Shown piece after piece: positions 9,427 to 16,668 of a DNA stretch of 64,000 nt; position 1 is the stretch's first letter; the number at the start of each line of letters is the position of its first letter. Source of the DNA: Candidatus Amarolinea dominans (GTDB taxonomy: Bacteria; Chloroflexota; Anaerolineae; SSC4; Amarolineaceae); contig JADJYJ010000004.1 in the NCBI GenBank assembly GCA_016719785.1, forward strand, positions 1-64,000, written 5' to 3'. Both the position numbers and the translations under genes were made by a program. The notes under the pieces were generated by a model. It had not been told where the DNA came from. It saw only the letters and a list, made by a program, of their open reading frames with translations, and did not search any database.

Positions 9427-10060
9427 CAATAACGGCCAGTTCAGCACGTTGTACCGCAACAACGGTGACAGCACGTTCGAGGATATGAGCGCGGCTGCTG
9501 GCCTGCACGACCGGCAAGGCAATGCAACCGGCGCCAATTGGCTCGACTACGACCTGGACGGGCGGCTCGATCTGTTTGTCGTCAACCGGGATGACCAGAA
9601 CCGGCTCTATCACAACAACGGTGACGGCGCCTTCACCGATGTGGCGCCTGGGGCCGGCGTTGCGGATCGCCGGGACAGCGACGGCAGCACGATTGGAGAC
9701 TACGATAACGACGGCGATCCTGACATCTTTGTCGTCAGCGGCATTTGGGGCCAGGGGACGCCCAACTTCCTCTTCCGCAACGGTACGGGTGCTGGCAGCG
9801 CACACTGGCTGAAAGTTCGCTTGCAGGGCGTCATCAGCAACCGCACCAGCATCGGCGCGCGCGTGCGCGTGTACGCAGGCGGCCTCATGCTCACGCGGCA
9901 GATCGCCGGCTCCACTGGCTACATGAGCCAGGACGCGCCGGAGGCGCTCTTTGGCCTGGGCAGCGTCGCCGGCCCGGTCGTGGTGGAGGTCACCTGGCCA
10001 GAGTGGGATTGTGCAGACACTGCCGGAACAAAGCATCGACCAGGTCTTGCTCGTACATGA
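9266..10060 (+). CDS. Giant exoprotein part 3: FG-GAP repeats and ASPIC/UnbV domain
   Basis: Repeated DYDNDGDxD calcium-binding loops alternate with LYRNNGDxTF blocks, the usual FG-GAP/VCBS propeller pattern. They are followed by an ASPIC/UnbV-type domain (HWLKVRLQG, SIGARVRVY, GYMSQD, FGLGS). This combination is typical of CRTAC1-like secreted proteins. The homologous sequence runs into the next frame at about 10001, where an extra G interrupts the WPSG motif that normally closes the ASPIC domain. The final ~20 residues of this frame are artefactual. Confidence 0.78.
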   Translation: MTNNGGPNRLYRNHGDGTFTDVSDAAGVADSGSGHGAAWGDYDNDGDFDLFVANNNGQFSTLYRNNGDSTFEDMSAAAGLHDRQGNATGANWLDYDLDGRLDLFVVNRDDQNRLYHNNGDGAFTDVAPGAGVADRRDSDGSTIGDYDNDGDPDIFVVSGIWGQGTPNFLFRNGTGAGSAHWLKVRLQGVISNRTSIGARVRVYAGGLMLTRQIAGSTGYMSQDAPEALFGLGSVAGPVVVEVTWPEWDCADTAGTKHRPGLART

Positions 10061-10946
10061 ACCGCCGCGTGACCAACACGATATGGCTCTGTTTGCCATC
10101 AACCAGCCCAAGGGCCAGGCAGCGAAAGGGAGTACGATCGCACCCCAGGCCACCGTGCGCAACCAGGGGACGCTGGCCGAGACCGACGTGCCGGTGCGCC
10201 TGGTCATCGCACTGGCAGGCAACCCGGTCTACGACCAAACCGTCGTCGTGCCTGTCATCGAATCGTTGCGCGATGCGGTGGTGACCTTCCCGAGCTTCAC
10301 CTTCACGGCCGTGGGACAATATCGCTTCACCTTCACCACGTTGCTTCCCGGCGACCAAGACCCGAGCAACGACCAGAAAGTGCAGCTTGTGCAAGTCAGC
10401 CCTTCCTGGGTTGATGTCTGGACGAAGGACTACGCCGGCGACACCGGCAATGTGCCGACCACGGACTGGTGGCAGAGCCCCGACCTCTGGGTACGGCGTC
10501 AGAACGATGGCGGGCTGCTGCACCAGGACCCCGTGGCCGGCGTGGTCAACTACGTCTATGTGCGTGTGCGCAACCGCGGCAACGTCGCGGCGACCAACGT
10601 TAGCGTGGACACCTACTGGCACGGCCCGGCCGTGGGCATCATCTGCGGCGACTGGAACACCATCGGCTCGACGACGGTATCGTCGCTGCCGGCCGGCGGC
10701 AGCAGCATCGTCGTCATGCCTTGGGTGCCGACCCGGTCGGGGCATACCTGCCTGCACGACGTGGTATACAACGCAGCTGATCCGGTCAGTTCACCGTGTA
10801 ATGTGCCCGGCGACAACAACATCGAGCAGCGCAACGTCGAGATTCTGGCGCGGCCGGCGGAGGGCGAGGGCGTGTCGTCGATTGACCAGGCGGTGTTCCA
10901 GGTGGCCAATATCTACGCGCATCCGCGCCAGTTGATCTCAACCTGA
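9951..10946 (+). CDS. Giant exoprotein part 4: CARDB-like domains
   Basis: Real coding in this frame starts at about 10002 with SGIVQTLP, directly completing the ASPIC domain of part 3. The rest resembles CARDB-type immunoglobulin-like domains (phrases such as ATVRNQGTLAETDVPV and VRVRNRGNVAATNVSV), which usually act as spacers in surface proteins. It also contains a segment with WWQSPDLWVRR shared by many exoproteins. The frame ends in a stop at 10946 just after a missing base near 10930; the downstream frame completes the domain. Confidence 0.75.
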   Translation: MAWAASPARSWWRSPGQSGIVQTLPEQSIDQVLLVHEPPRDQHDMALFAINQPKGQAAKGSTIAPQATVRNQGTLAETDVPVRLVIALAGNPVYDQTVVVPVIESLRDAVVTFPSFTFTAVGQYRFTFTTLLPGDQDPSNDQKVQLVQVSPSWVDVWTKDYAGDTGNVPTTDWWQSPDLWVRRQNDGGLLHQDPVAGVVNYVYVRVRNRGNVAATNVSVDTYWHGPAVGIICGDWNTIGSTTVSSLPAGGSSIVVMPWVPTRSGHTCLHDVVYNAADPVSSPCNVPGDNNIEQRNVEILARPAEGEGVSSIDQAVFQVANIYAHPRQLIST

Positions 10947-10975
10947 CGCGCGGCGCGTTCCCGCTCGCCGGTAGC

Positions 10976-11425
10976 ATGGTGCTGCGCTTGAGCGCCGATC
11001 TCTTTGACCGCTGGTATGCCGCCACCGGGGGGGAGGTGCTGGGCGGGTTAGCCGACCCGGCCACGCGTGCGATCACGTTGACCGACCCGATTTCGGCCAC
11101 GGTACGCGGGCTGCCGATGTACGCGGAAGAGCAGGCCGCGGCCACACTCGACCTCAGTGCCAGCCAGGCCGCGAGTTTCACAATCGAGGTCACCGAGTTC
11201 ATCAACGGGAGCGCCGTGGGTGGCAGTCTCTACACCGGGCACACCTGTCGGGCCGAGGACCTGGACTGCAACGGGCGCGTGGACGTGTTGGACCTGCAGC
11301 GCGCAGCGACGGCCTGGAATAACCGTGTGGGCGACCCGAATTATGACCTGTGGGCCGACCTGGACCAAGACGGCATCGTGACGATGGTTGATATCATGCG
11401 AGTAGCGGGTGCGTGGGATGCGTGA
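10976..11425 (+). CDS. Giant exoprotein part 5: C-terminal domain with dockerin-like repeats
   Basis: Coding in this frame really begins at about 10931 (VDLNLTRGAFPL), upstream of the first ATG. After a beta-rich domain there are two dockerin type I-like calcium loops, DLDCNGRVDVLDLQ and DLDQDGIVTMVDIM, separated by about 30 residues and ending at the stop. In cellulosomes dockerins bind cohesins; in other bacteria they often cap secreted proteins and their partner is unknown. No cohesin domain is recognised in this window. Confidence 0.78.
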   Translation: MVLRLSADLFDRWYAATGGEVLGGLADPATRAITLTDPISATVRGLPMYAEEQAAATLDLSASQAASFTIEVTEFINGSAVGGSLYTGHTCRAEDLDCNGRVDVLDLQRAATAWNNRVGDPNYDLWADLDQDGIVTMVDIMRVAGAWDA

Positions 11426-11583
11426 TGCAGCACTTCATGGTGGCCTCTTCCAGTGAGAATTAGACATGAGTCAGATGGCCAGTTCGATACGTGAGCGGTG
11501 GTTTTCAGCCGCCAATGGTGATCAAATCGAATTCTGATGGAAGCGCAGCGAGCCTGTGCTCCCGAGCGAAAGGAGCATTTTCC

Positions 11584-12582
11584 GTGAAAGAGAAACCGAT
11601 CGTGCTGGCAGCGGTTGTTCTGACCGTCACTGTCATGCTGACTTTTCCGTTAACCTCCATCGTGGCTGCACCGACTGATACCCCCCTCACGCTTAACCTC
11701 AATCTCGGCGCTGAGCCAACCACGCTGGACCCCGCCCTGGCCGCCGATTCCGCGTCAAACAGCGTGATCGAGCAGCTCTTTGTGGGCCTGGTGGACATGG
11801 ACGATGAGACAGCCGAAATCAGACCAGAGTTGGCCACGAGCTGGCAAATCTCTGCAGGCGGCACAGTCTATACATTTGCCCTCCGCTCTGACATCGTGTG
11901 GACGGACGGCCATCCGGTCACGGCGCAGGACGTCCGTTACGGCATTCTGCGTTCCCTTGACCCAGCAACCGCCGCCGATTATGCGTATGTCCTGTTCCTC
12001 ATCCAGAACGCCGAGGAATATCACAATGGCGCCATCACCGACCCGAACCAGGTGGGTGTCACGGCCCTGGACGACACGCACCTGCAGGTCACCCTCGACT
12101 ACCCCGCCAGTTATGTGCTCTCTATTCTGGCAATGCCCGTTGCCCGCCCGACAGCGCAGTGGGCGATCGCACAGTGGGGTACCGCCTGGACCGAGCCGGG
12201 GCATATCGTCACCAATGGGGCCTATCGTCTCAGCCAATGGGTGCATAACGACCATATTCGGTTGAACAAAAATCCAACCTATTACGACGCTGTGCATGTG
12301 CAGATCGAGCAAGTCAAATGGTGGATGGTGGATGGCGCCACCGAATGGGCCATGTACCTGAACCGGCAGCTTGACTCGGCCTCCCCGCCAGCCGGTATTA
12401 CGCTGGACCCCATACTTCGTCAAGAACTGCATCGCGTGCCTATGCCATACAACTATTACTACGGCTTCAGCACCTCGCAACCTCCGTTCAACAACCCCCT
12501 TGTGCGTAAGGCGTTCATTGCCGCCACGGATCGCCAGGACTCATTGACGCTGTCCTGGGCGGCGTTCACCGTCCGGCGCTAA
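11584..12582 (+). CDS. Family-5 ABC solute-binding protein, N-terminal part (frameshifted)
   Basis: The GTG at 11584 is chosen because AAAGGAG ends about nine bases upstream and the protein then starts with a classical signal peptide (KEKPIVLAAVVLTVTVML). The mature part matches DppA/OppA-type binding proteins: EPTTLDPALAADSASN, then FALRSDIVWTDGHPVTAQDV. Such proteins capture oligopeptides or oligosaccharides for ABC import. At 12540/12541 one C appears to be missing: restoring it gives DRQDLIDAVLGG and joins the frame that continues to 13625. The last 14 residues of this frame are therefore not genuine. Confidence 0.82.
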   Translation: MKEKPIVLAAVVLTVTVMLTFPLTSIVAAPTDTPLTLNLNLGAEPTTLDPALAADSASNSVIEQLFVGLVDMDDETAEIRPELATSWQISAGGTVYTFALRSDIVWTDGHPVTAQDVRYGILRSLDPATAADYAYVLFLIQNAEEYHNGAITDPNQVGVTALDDTHLQVTLDYPASYVLSILAMPVARPTAQWAIAQWGTAWTEPGHIVTNGAYRLSQWVHNDHIRLNKNPTYYDAVHVQIEQVKWWMVDGATEWAMYLNRQLDSASPPAGITLDPILRQELHRVPMPYNYYYGFSTSQPPFNNPLVRKAFIAATDRQDSLTLSWAAFTVRR

Positions 12583-12611
12583 CTTTTACACCGCCCGGGG
12601 TCTTCGGCTAT

Positions 12612-13625
12612 GTGGACGGATATGCCGAGGGTGTGGGTATCCAATACAACCCGGTCCGCGCACGGCAGTTGCTGGCCCAGGCCGGGTATCCGAATGGCCA
12701 GGGGTTGCCGCCCATTACCCTCTGGTTCAATACCAGCAGTGGACAGCAAGCCATCGCCGAAGCGGTCCGTCAGAGTTGGCATGATGCCTTGGGCGTCGAC
12801 GTGAGCCTGCAGAGCCTGCCCTGGTCAGAGTATCTGCAGCGTGTTCATGAAGGACGATTCCAGGTGTGGCGAATGGGTTGGGGCGCAGACTACGCAGATG
12901 CCTACAACTTTCTGGGAGGGGGCATCGGCGAGCAGCGGGATTCGCTTGGCGGATGGAACAACCCGAACTACGCGAGCCTCCTGGACCAGGCGCTGCTTAC
13001 CAATGCCGCTGCTGCTCGCCGATTGCTCTACAAGCAGGCAGAGCGAATCCTTGTCGAGACCGATGCGGTCGTGATGCCGCTGGTCCACTACGCATCCCTG
13101 GCGGCGACCAGGCCCTATCTGCAGCGAACTTACACGATCAATGGCTGGCACGATATTGCCACCTGGCGGATTACTCGCGTCAGTGCCACGATCAGCCCAG
13201 GCAGCGGTGGCACATTGACCTCGTATGCGGGGGATACCACAATTGGGATTCCAGCCGGAGCGGTGAGCGATACAGTGGTGTTGACCCATGAACCTGCGTA
13301 TGGCATGCCGCCGGGAGGCAACCTGACGGGCATCGGTCATGTCTTTGACCTTACAGCCGTGGACAGCGCTGGTCAGCCGGCACAACTAGTTCCTGGTCAT
13401 ACCTACGACATCACCGTACGATACACCGATGTCGAGCGCGGGGCGGCCATCGAGAACACACTCGCGCTTTACTATTGGGATGGCGGCGCATGGGTGCGCG
13501 AAGCCAATAGCCAGGTCGATCCCGCGGCCAACACGGTCAGCGCGACGCCGAATCACTTCTCGCGCTGGGCGGTGTTGGGTGAAACCAGGCGGGTCTACCT
13601 GGCGCTTACGCTGAAGAATCGCTGA
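12612..13625 (+). CDS. Family-5 ABC solute-binding protein, C-terminal part with extra surface domain
   Basis: Real coding in this frame starts near 12541 and continues the binding protein (ALTFTPPGVFGYVDGYAEG, then VRQSWHDALGVDV and GWGADYADAYNF). After the binding fold ends near 13170, an additional beta-rich domain follows (IPAGAVSDTVVLTH, HTYDITVRYTD, ALYYWDGGAWV, HFSRWAVLGETRRVYL). That module recurs in surface proteins and could tether or stabilise the receptor; its role is inferred. No permease genes follow directly; the next gene is another, truncated receptor. Confidence 0.8.
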   Translation: MDGYAEGVGIQYNPVRARQLLAQAGYPNGQGLPPITLWFNTSSGQQAIAEAVRQSWHDALGVDVSLQSLPWSEYLQRVHEGRFQVWRMGWGADYADAYNFLGGGIGEQRDSLGGWNNPNYASLLDQALLTNAAAARRLLYKQAERILVETDAVVMPLVHYASLAATRPYLQRTYTINGWHDIATWRITRVSATISPGSGGTLTSYAGDTTIGIPAGAVSDTVVLTHEPAYGMPPGGNLTGIGHVFDLTAVDSAGQPAQLVPGHTYDITVRYTDVERGAAIENTLALYYWDGGAWVREANSQVDPAANTVSATPNHFSRWAVLGETRRVYLALTLKNR

Positions 13626-13678
13626 GGCAGAGGGAAAGGTGTGTTTTGGCTGCGGTGTACCGCTTGCATGCCGGTGTG

Positions 13679-13725
13679 CCTAGGACAACTCCATATGTGA
13701 GGCTCACGAGTGGAGTTGTCCTGGG
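13679..13725. terminator. Long hairpin downstream of the binding-protein gene
   Basis: Perfect 12-bp arms AGGACAACTCCA (13682-13693) and TGGAGTTGTCCT (13711-13722), extendable to 15 with one G-T pair. A small inner GTGAG/CTCAC stem lies in the loop. It sits about 55 bases after the stop at 13625. No T-run follows, so it may be a mobile palindrome rather than a terminator. Confidence 0.45.
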
Positions 13726-13870
13726 CGGCTGCGAGACTGTCGGCAGGAACAGGCCGACAACGAAGTTGAAGCACGATGTTGACACGAATTGGGCTTCACG
13801 GGCTCATTCGATGTGGCAGGGATGGGCATCATGGGGTGACAAGGCAAACAGGTGCATATGGAGGAAGACT

Positions 13871-14152
13871 ATGAACCTGAGTCAACCGGCTTTTCACAGC
13901 GTGCGATTCATCGGTTTACGGTGGATTTTGTGTCTGATAATGTTTGCGTTAGGTGCGTTCACGGGACCGATTGGCTATCTACCGGCGGCCGCGACCCCGA
14001 CCAGCGACACCTTGACTGTCGGTACTATGGCGGATGTGGTCAGCCTTGACCCGGCGAACGTAGAAGACGGCGAATCACTCCGGGTGACCAACCAGTTATT
14101 CGATACATTGTTTTTTTTTATGAACCGAGCCGTAATATGCAACAGATCGTAG
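13871..14152 (+). pseudogene. Second family-5 solute-binding protein, truncated after ~80 residues
   Basis: The ATG at 13871 follows a GGAGGA ribosome site. A signal peptide (FIGLRWILCLIMFALGAFTG) is followed by the family start pattern TLTVGTMADVVSLDPANVE and VTNQLFDTLF. Homology stops at about 14112, where a T-run joins DNA that encodes a transposase fragment on the other strand. The remaining ~450 residues of the receptor are missing from the window. The break was evidently caused by an insertion followed by deletion. The gene repeats the function of its upstream neighbour, so this was probably a duplicated receptor pair. Confidence 0.75.
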
Positions 14153-14608
14153 GTCCAGACGTCCACGGCCAGATAGACATACATCCAACGCCGCATCTTG
14201 CTCGCTGGCTTGTCATTCTTGGGCACCAACACGTACTTCTCGTCCACGCCCACCACGTCACTCGACCTGACAACGCCAAAGAGGGCGGCAACCGGCAGCA
14301 GAGCATAGCCCCTGGCGCTCACCCAGCGCCAGGTAGCACCCCATCGCAACCAGCGACTCGTACCAGCACCCCCGTCGCCGTCTCGGCGCCAGCCCTTCCC
14401 GCCCGAACCCCGCAGGCACTGCAGGTTTTACCAGCCAGCCCGCCACCTCGCCCGGTACTTGCCCCAGCAACGCCAGTCCGATCAGGCTCACCACGGCTAA
14501 GCCGTGCAACAAGACCAGTCCCAATTGATAATATCCGTGTCCTGTGGTACCTTGCATCTGAGCCAACCTTTCTCTGGTTGTGTTTTTGCAAGGTACATTA
14601 TGTACCAA
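14120..14608 (-). pseudogene. Degraded DDE-type transposase remnant
   Basis: The minus strand encodes VVGVDEKYVLVPKN followed by MYVYLAVDVWTYDLLHI, which looks like the first two beta strands and acidic residues of a DDE (RNase-H-like) transposase core. The upstream part lies in another minus frame, so at least one frameshift is present, and the C-terminal half with the last catalytic residue is missing at the junction near 14112. The family cannot be named from what remains. It interrupts the binding-protein gene that starts at 13871. Confidence 0.5.
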
Positions 14609-14726
14609 CTAGCGGCAGGTTGGCTTATTCTCTTCTTGTCCCCAGCGTGTTGCGCTCTCGCCAGGGTCAGCGGGCGCATTTCAGTCTCTTACCAATTGAC
14701 TTCTTGCACAAAAAGCAAGGATTTTC

Positions 14727-14797
14727 CTGCCACGAATTTCACGAATTGCACGAAGGCAAAGGGGTCAATTCGTGAAAATTCGTGTAATTCGTGGCAG
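14727..14797. repeat. Imperfect inverted repeat CTGCCACGAATT
   Basis: CTGCCACGAATTTCACGAATT (14727-14747) is mirrored by AATTCGTGTAATTCGTGGCAG ending near 14796, with one mismatch in the core. The stretch between the transposase remnant and the MFS gene (14609-14900) holds no recognisable gene; this palindromic, AT-richer element is its only structure. Confidence 0.6.
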
Positions 14798-14900
14798 AGA
14801 CCGCCCTGTTTGGCTCCGGCTTGTCCGGGTTAAGGTGGGGAAGACCCTTCGTCGTGACGACTTCGGTCGCTTCCCGGGGCTCGAAAGACTGAATTCGTTA

Positions 14901-16133
14901 TTACACGTCGAAAACCGCCTCTTCCGGCGGTTCGAAGGCGCGGAAGCTGCGATAGAGGAGCAAGTCGTAGGCGATCTTCAGGCCGCCGGCGAGGAGAAAG
15001 GGCGCAGCAAAATAGCCGCGGGCCAGTAGCAGTCCGCTGAGCCAGGGGGAGATGGATGCACCCACGGAGCGGGCGATGGCGGTCACGCCGGAGGCGGCCG
15101 CGCGCTCATCGGGGCTGACGACGGCCATGGTGTAGCTTTGGCGCGCCGGCACGTCCATCTGCGAGATGCTGAAGCGCAGCAGCAGCACCGCGATCGCCAG
15201 CGGCAGCGTCGGCATCAACGGCACCAGGCAGAGCAGCACATTCGAGGGCAGATGCGTCATCACCATGGTGTTGATCAGTCCGAAGCGGGCCGCCAGCCGC
15301 GCGGCCAGCAGCGCGGAAGCGCCGGCGAGGAGATTGGCGGCAAAGAAGATCGCGCCCAGCGCAGCGGGACTCAAGCCGAACCGGGTGTAGAACCAATAGG
15401 CGACGATGCTCTGAATCACAAAGCCGCCGGCAAAGGCATCCAGGGCAAAGAGGCCGCTCAGTCGCAGGACGATCGGGCCTGAGCGATGCAGGCCGAAGCG
15501 GCGGCGCACGGATGCAATCCCGGCCGAGGGGGAAGGCTCGACGGCCGGCGACAGGTAGAAGAACCAGGCGATCAGCAGCAGGCCGCACAGGGCATAGCCC
15601 AGCAGGACCGCCTGGTAAGCGTTTACGGAGGAGCGGCCGTCGCTCTGCAGCGCCTGCACCAGCAGCCCGCCAGCGAGGGCGCCGGCGGCCGTGGCCAGCG
15701 AGCCGACCAGGTTGTACCAGGCAAAGACCTGCGTGCGCCGCGCATCCGGCAGAATCTGCGCCAGCCCGGCCTGTTCGATCGCCAGAAAGGGGCCGATCTC
15801 GTTGCCGCTGGGGCTGATGACCCCGATGATGGCAGCGAGCAGCAGCAGGGTGGGCTGTCGGGTCAGCAGGAAGGCCGCGCCGGCCAGCGCCATCAGCGCG
15901 GCGCCCAGCATCAGGCTGCGCCGGCGGCCCAAGCGGTCGGCCGTGGTGGTGATGGTCAGGGTGACCGCAGCGTCGCCCGCCAGCGTCAGCGAGAACAGCA
16001 GGCCGATCCGTCCCTCGTCCAGGCCGATCGCGGCCAGATAGAGCGCCAGGACGACCGACAGCGCGCCATAGGCGAACAGCCGCGTGATGCGCGTGGCAAA
16101 GAGCAGCCCGACGTCAATCCTTGAACGCGCCAT
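14901..16133 (-). CDS. MFS transporter
   Basis: A 410-residue, strongly hydrophobic protein with about 12 predicted membrane segments and the MFS signature between helices 2 and 3 (ADRLGRRRSLMLGA). Major facilitator proteins move small molecules using ion gradients; the substrate is not evident. Its start codon at 16133 lies inside the 3' end of the ChrB-like gene (20-base overlap), so the two are co-transcribed. MFS carriers occur next to ChrB-domain genes in many bacteria, which hints at toxic-ion or stress export, but chromate is not proven as substrate. Confidence 0.85.
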   Translation of the reverse strand: MARSRIDVGLLFATRITRLFAYGALSVVLALYLAAIGLDEGRIGLLFSLTLAGDAAVTLTITTTADRLGRRRSLMLGAALMALAGAAFLLTRQPTLLLLAAIIGVISPSGNEIGPFLAIEQAGLAQILPDARRTQVFAWYNLVGSLATAAGALAGGLLVQALQSDGRSSVNAYQAVLLGYALCGLLLIAWFFYLSPAVEPSPSAGIASVRRRFGLHRSGPIVLRLSGLFALDAFAGGFVIQSIVAYWFYTRFGLSPAALGAIFFAANLLAGASALLAARLAARFGLINTMVMTHLPSNVLLCLVPLMPTLPLAIAVLLLRFSISQMDVPARQSYTMAVVSPDERAAASGVTAIARSVGASISPWLSGLLLARGYFAAPFLLAGGLKIAYDLLLYRSFRAFEPPEEAVFDV

Positions 16134-16577
16134 CGGGCCGGCCTTGCTTCACCATCTCCTGGCAGTAAGCGTACAACGCGTCGTACACGATCCACTGCGC
16201 GGCGTTGATGGCGTGATCGTCCGCGTAGCCCAGGTGACGGAAGCCCTCCGCCAGCGCCTGCAGGCCCGGCCCCTCGGGCTGGTTCCAGAGCGTATTGTCG
16301 GTATCCGCGCCGTTGACGATCTTACCCAGCAACAGCAGGGCCGGGTCGCCGGTCAGGTCGTACCTGTGCAGGATCGCCTCGAACGAACATGCCTGGCCGT
16401 GGTGGCCTAACTCGACGCCCTTGACGTCGAAGGGAATCGCGCCCAGGCGCGCGGCCTCGGTCAGCACCTGGTCAGCAGGGACGAAGAAAAACGTGGCGTC
16501 CGGGTCAACAAACTTCTTGATCAACCAGGGACAGGCCCGCGGTCTACTTTGACACGTGCTCGTGTAATCCAATTCAT
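16114..16577 (-). CDS. ChrB C-terminal domain protein (chromate-resistance family), frameshifted near start
   Basis: The body matches the ChrB C-terminal domain: ACPWLIKKFVDPDATFFFVP, IPFDVKGVELGHHG and CSFEAIL are diagnostic. An ATG at 16577 is preceded by AGGAGG (16586-16591) and reads MNWITRARVKVDR, the expected family N-terminus, but the frame then shifts: one base seems missing between about 16534 and 16541, before ACPWLI. The longest uninterrupted frame therefore starts at a false ATG at 16572. Family members are linked to chromate response as sensors or accessory proteins. It overlaps the MFS gene downstream. Confidence 0.75.
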
Positions 16578-16668
16578 CGGTATAACCTCCTCATGCACTG
16601 ACCAGCCATACGCCGCGCAGGAAGAAGGGGATGGCGCCGCGGGTGTGGATGGTTGTGCCTGACACGCA

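Larger units (their letters stand above)
2150..11425 (+). pseudogene. Giant secreted multidomain protein, reconstructed across four frameshifts
   Basis: Five consecutive plus-strand frames join into one protein of about 3,090 residues if four single-base changes are corrected: a missing base near 4650-4658, an extra C near 9220, an extra G near 10001, and a missing base near 10930. At each point the homologous pattern continues directly in the next frame. Domain order: signal peptide, beta-helix repeats, an inserted Asp-box propeller, beta-helix, amidotransferase-like fold, Big_5-like domain, second beta-helix, IPT-like domains, FG-GAP/VCBS repeats, ASPIC/UnbV domain, CARDB-like domains and a dockerin-like end. 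It would act on the cell surface or outside the cell. Whether it is a true pseudogene or an artefact of base errors cannot be decided from sequence alone. Confidence 0.75.
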
